Assembly (NCBI GenBank): GCA_003158895.1
Contig: PMLO01000030.1
Location: 14,245 to 22,060 of the forward strand
Source of the DNA: Propionibacteriaceae bacterium
Lineage (GTDB): Bacteria > Actinomycetota > Actinomycetes > Propionibacteriales > Propionibacteriaceae
Direction of reading: 5' to 3'
Length of the DNA: 7,816 nt
Made by a program: the position numbers and the translations under genes. Each line of letters starts with the position of its first letter. Position 1 is the stretch's first letter. Positions 7,039-7,816 of the stretch are shown piece by piece. Under the pieces are notes generated by a model that saw only the letters and a program-made list of their open reading frames with translations, had not been told where the DNA came from and ran no database searches.

Positions 7039-7050
7039 CCGGACATCCGG
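7039..7050. promoter_or_regulatory. Inverted repeat CCGGA-CA-TCCGG in the divergent gap upstream of mce
   Basis: Perfect 5-bp arms around a 2-base centre, lying 62 bases upstream of the mce ATG. A regulator site is possible; GC-rich DNA makes short palindromes of this kind common. Confidence 0.25.
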
Positions 7051-7058
7051 AGCGTGTC

Positions 7059-7069
7059 GGTCACTGACC
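7059..7069. promoter_or_regulatory. Inverted repeat GGTCA-C-TGACC upstream of mce
   Basis: A perfect 11-base palindrome with a single central base, 43 bases upstream of the mce ATG, in a position where a repressor or activator of mce could bind. Less GC-biased than the neighbouring repeat and so a slightly better operator candidate; no regulator gene is in the window. Confidence 0.35.
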
Positions 7070-7112
7070 CCCCTCGCCCGGTGCCAGCAGCGCGTATGAC
7101 AGGCTGGTGACC

Positions 7113-7547
7113 ATGAACACCGACCTCTTTGTCTGCATCGACCATGTCGGCCTCGCGGTACCGAACCTCGACGAGGCCATCACGTTCCACACCGAGGTGA
7201 TGGGCTGGCGCGTGCTCCACCGCGAGACCAACGAGGAGCAGGGTGTCGAAGAGGCCATGCTGGGCACCGGGGAGCAGGGCGCGGAGAATGCACAGATCCA
7301 GCTGCTCGCCCCGCTGAACGAGAACTCCACGATCGCCAAGTTCATCGCGAAGAACGGTCCTGGCATCCAGCAGCTCGCCTACCGCGTCAAGGACATCGAC
7401 GCCGTGTCCGAGGCACTCCGTGCCGGTGGCGTACGCCTGCTCTACCCCGAGCCCAAGATCGGTACGGGCGGATCGCGGATCCAGTTCGCCCACCCGAAGG
7501 ACACCGGGGGCATCCTGCTCGAGATCGTCGAGCCTGCCGCTCACTGA
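7113..7547 (+). CDS. mce: Methylmalonyl-CoA epimerase
   Basis: Interconverts (2R)- and (2S)-methylmalonyl-CoA, linking propionyl-CoA carboxylase with the B12-dependent methylmalonyl-CoA mutase; a cytoplasmic member of the vicinal-oxygen-chelate (glyoxalase) superfamily. The 144 residues closely follow the Propionibacterium shermanii enzyme: LFVCIDHVGLAVP (5-17), NEEQGVEEAML (40-50), IQLLAPLNENSTIAKFIAKN (62-81), DIDAVSEALRAGGVRLLY (94-111) and EPKIGTGGSRIQFAHP (113-128). Metal ligands correspond to H11, Q63 and E137; E47 matches the catalytic Glu48. The fourth P. shermanii ligand, His91, is replaced here by Gln (Q87 in GIQQLAYRV), as I recall for other actinobacterial enzymes. I chose the ATG at 7113; the GTG at 7107 is in frame two codons earlier, but the weak ACAGG site at 7099-7103 suits the ATG spacing better. 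It is divergent from the small membrane protein gene, and the DivIVA-domain gene follows 87 bases downstream. Confidence 0.95.
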   Translation: MNTDLFVCIDHVGLAVPNLDEAITFHTEVMGWRVLHRETNEEQGVEEAMLGTGEQGAENAQIQLLAPLNENSTIAKFIAKNGPGIQQLAYRVKDIDAVSEALRAGGVRLLYPEPKIGTGGSRIQFAHPKDTGGILLEIVEPAAH

Positions 7548-7589
7548 TACTCGGCTTCCGATTTGCCGGGCGGGTGAACCGCCACGGGG

Positions 7590-7595
7590 TAGCCT
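7590..7595 (+). promoter_or_regulatory. Possible -10 element (TAGCCT) for the DivIVA-domain gene
   Basis: TAGCCT fits the TANNNT pattern and lies 40-45 bases before the ATG at 7635. A TTGCCG at 7563-7568 resembles a -35 box, but the 21-base spacing is too long for a standard promoter. An 11-base palindrome, TGGGGACCCCA, follows at 7598-7608, about where transcription would begin. Confidence 0.35.
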
Positions 7596-7597
7596 TC

Positions 7598-7608
7598 TGG
7601 GGACCCCA
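7598..7608. promoter_or_regulatory. Palindrome TGGGGACCCCA near the presumed start of transcription of the DivIVA-domain gene
   Basis: A perfect inverted repeat with 5-base arms and one central base, placed just after the TAGCCT element and 27 bases before the ATG. A repressor site there would block transcription initiation; chance is a real alternative in GC-rich DNA. Confidence 0.25.
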
Positions 7609-7634
7609 CCCATCCGGCAGGAGGAGCGGCCCAT

Positions 7635-7816
7635 ATGAACGACGACCACGAGGACCTGGGCCTCGGCCTGTTCGAGGATCGAGCGACGGTTGTCGGAGGC
7701 TTCCCCAACGCCGTTCTCGGCTACGACAAGAAGGAGGTCGACGACCATGTCCGCAAGCTCGAACGGCAGATCCTCGACCTTCGTCGTCAGCTCCGCGAGC
7801 AGACGACCGAGCACGA
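7635..7816 (+). CDS. DivIVA-domain protein, 5' part (continues beyond window)
   Basis: The ATG at 7635 has a strong AGGAGGAG at 7619-7626, eight bases upstream. Sixty complete codons are visible. An acidic start (MNDDHEDLGLGLFEDR) is followed by FPNAVLGYDKKEVDDHVRKLE (24-44), which matches the DivIVA signature of a hydrophobic residue, then 'GYDxxEVDxxV'. A coiled coil begins after it (heptad-like LERQILDLRRQLREQ, 43-57). DivIVA-domain proteins of actinobacteria include Wag31/DivIVA, which directs polar growth, and several other coiled-coil proteins. In Wag31 the signature lies near the very N-terminus, whereas here it starts after about 23 residues, so this is more likely a different DivIVA-domain protein than Wag31 itself. 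The rest is outside the window, so size and partner domains are unknown. It may share a transcript with mce but has its own possible promoter. Confidence 0.75.
   Translation, partial: MNDDHEDLGLGLFEDRATVVGGFPNAVLGYDKKEVDDHVRKLERQILDLRRQLREQTTEH

Noticed and set aside
7569..7583. GGCGG-GTGAA-CCGCC hairpin after mce as a terminator
   Set aside because: Only a 5-bp stem with no T-run, and it lies beside the possible promoter of the next gene; too weak to call.
6864..7814. 316-codon open frame on the minus strand across mce and the DivIVA-domain gene
   Set aside because: It lies opposite the well-supported mce, has no family motif, and overlaps the gene pair region; it is a GC-driven shadow.

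Overview
The window is high-GC DNA with the codon usage and gene content of an actinomycete (Actinomycetota). A Nocardioidaceae/Propionibacteriales-type organism fits best: the methylmalonyl-CoA epimerase resembles the Propionibacterium enzyme and nearly all codons end in G or C. The order-level placement is a guess from gene content, not from a search. The DNA is almost fully coding, the longest gene-free stretch is about 130 bases, and I see no tRNA, rRNA, CRISPR array, insertion sequence or phage gene.

Left part (1-2700): the 3' two-thirds of glgB, the glycogen branching enzyme, which continues off the left edge, converges after an 18-base gap on a reverse-strand gene. That gene encodes a membrane-anchored zinc metallopeptidase of the YpfJ type with an unusually long cytoplasmic N-terminal region. 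Middle (2700-4630): divergent from the peptidase is a Nudix hydrolase carrying an incomplete GNAT-like N-terminal domain. It converges on a reverse-strand ybbN/CnoX-type gene, a thioredoxin fold without the redox cysteines plus TPR repeats. Right of centre (4634-6256): pgm, alpha-phosphoglucomutase, runs divergently from ybbN, and its ribosome binding site can be folded into a perfect 8-bp stem. Right part (6277-7816): a reverse-strand pair, a 51-residue one-helix membrane protein overlapping the gene of a two-helix PH-domain membrane protein, lies divergent from mce (methylmalonyl-CoA epimerase). After mce comes the start of a DivIVA-domain protein gene, cut by the right edge.

Functionally, pgm and glgB belong to one pathway: Pgm interconverts glucose 6-phosphate and glucose 1-phosphate, the entry to alpha-glucan synthesis, and GlgB branches the glucan. 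Mce serves propionyl-CoA/methylmalonyl-CoA metabolism. The YbbN-like protein is probably a holdase-type chaperone. The presence of glgB, a ybbN-like thioredoxin gene and mce near each other recalls the Mycobacterium tuberculosis Rv1322A-Rv1326c neighbourhood, so this looks like chromosomal backbone with a few inserted lineage-specific genes. I found no convincing undescribed multi-gene system. The points most worth a second look are the small membrane protein/PH pair, the half-GNAT/Nudix fusion, the peptidase's architecture and the hairpin over the pgm ribosome binding site.
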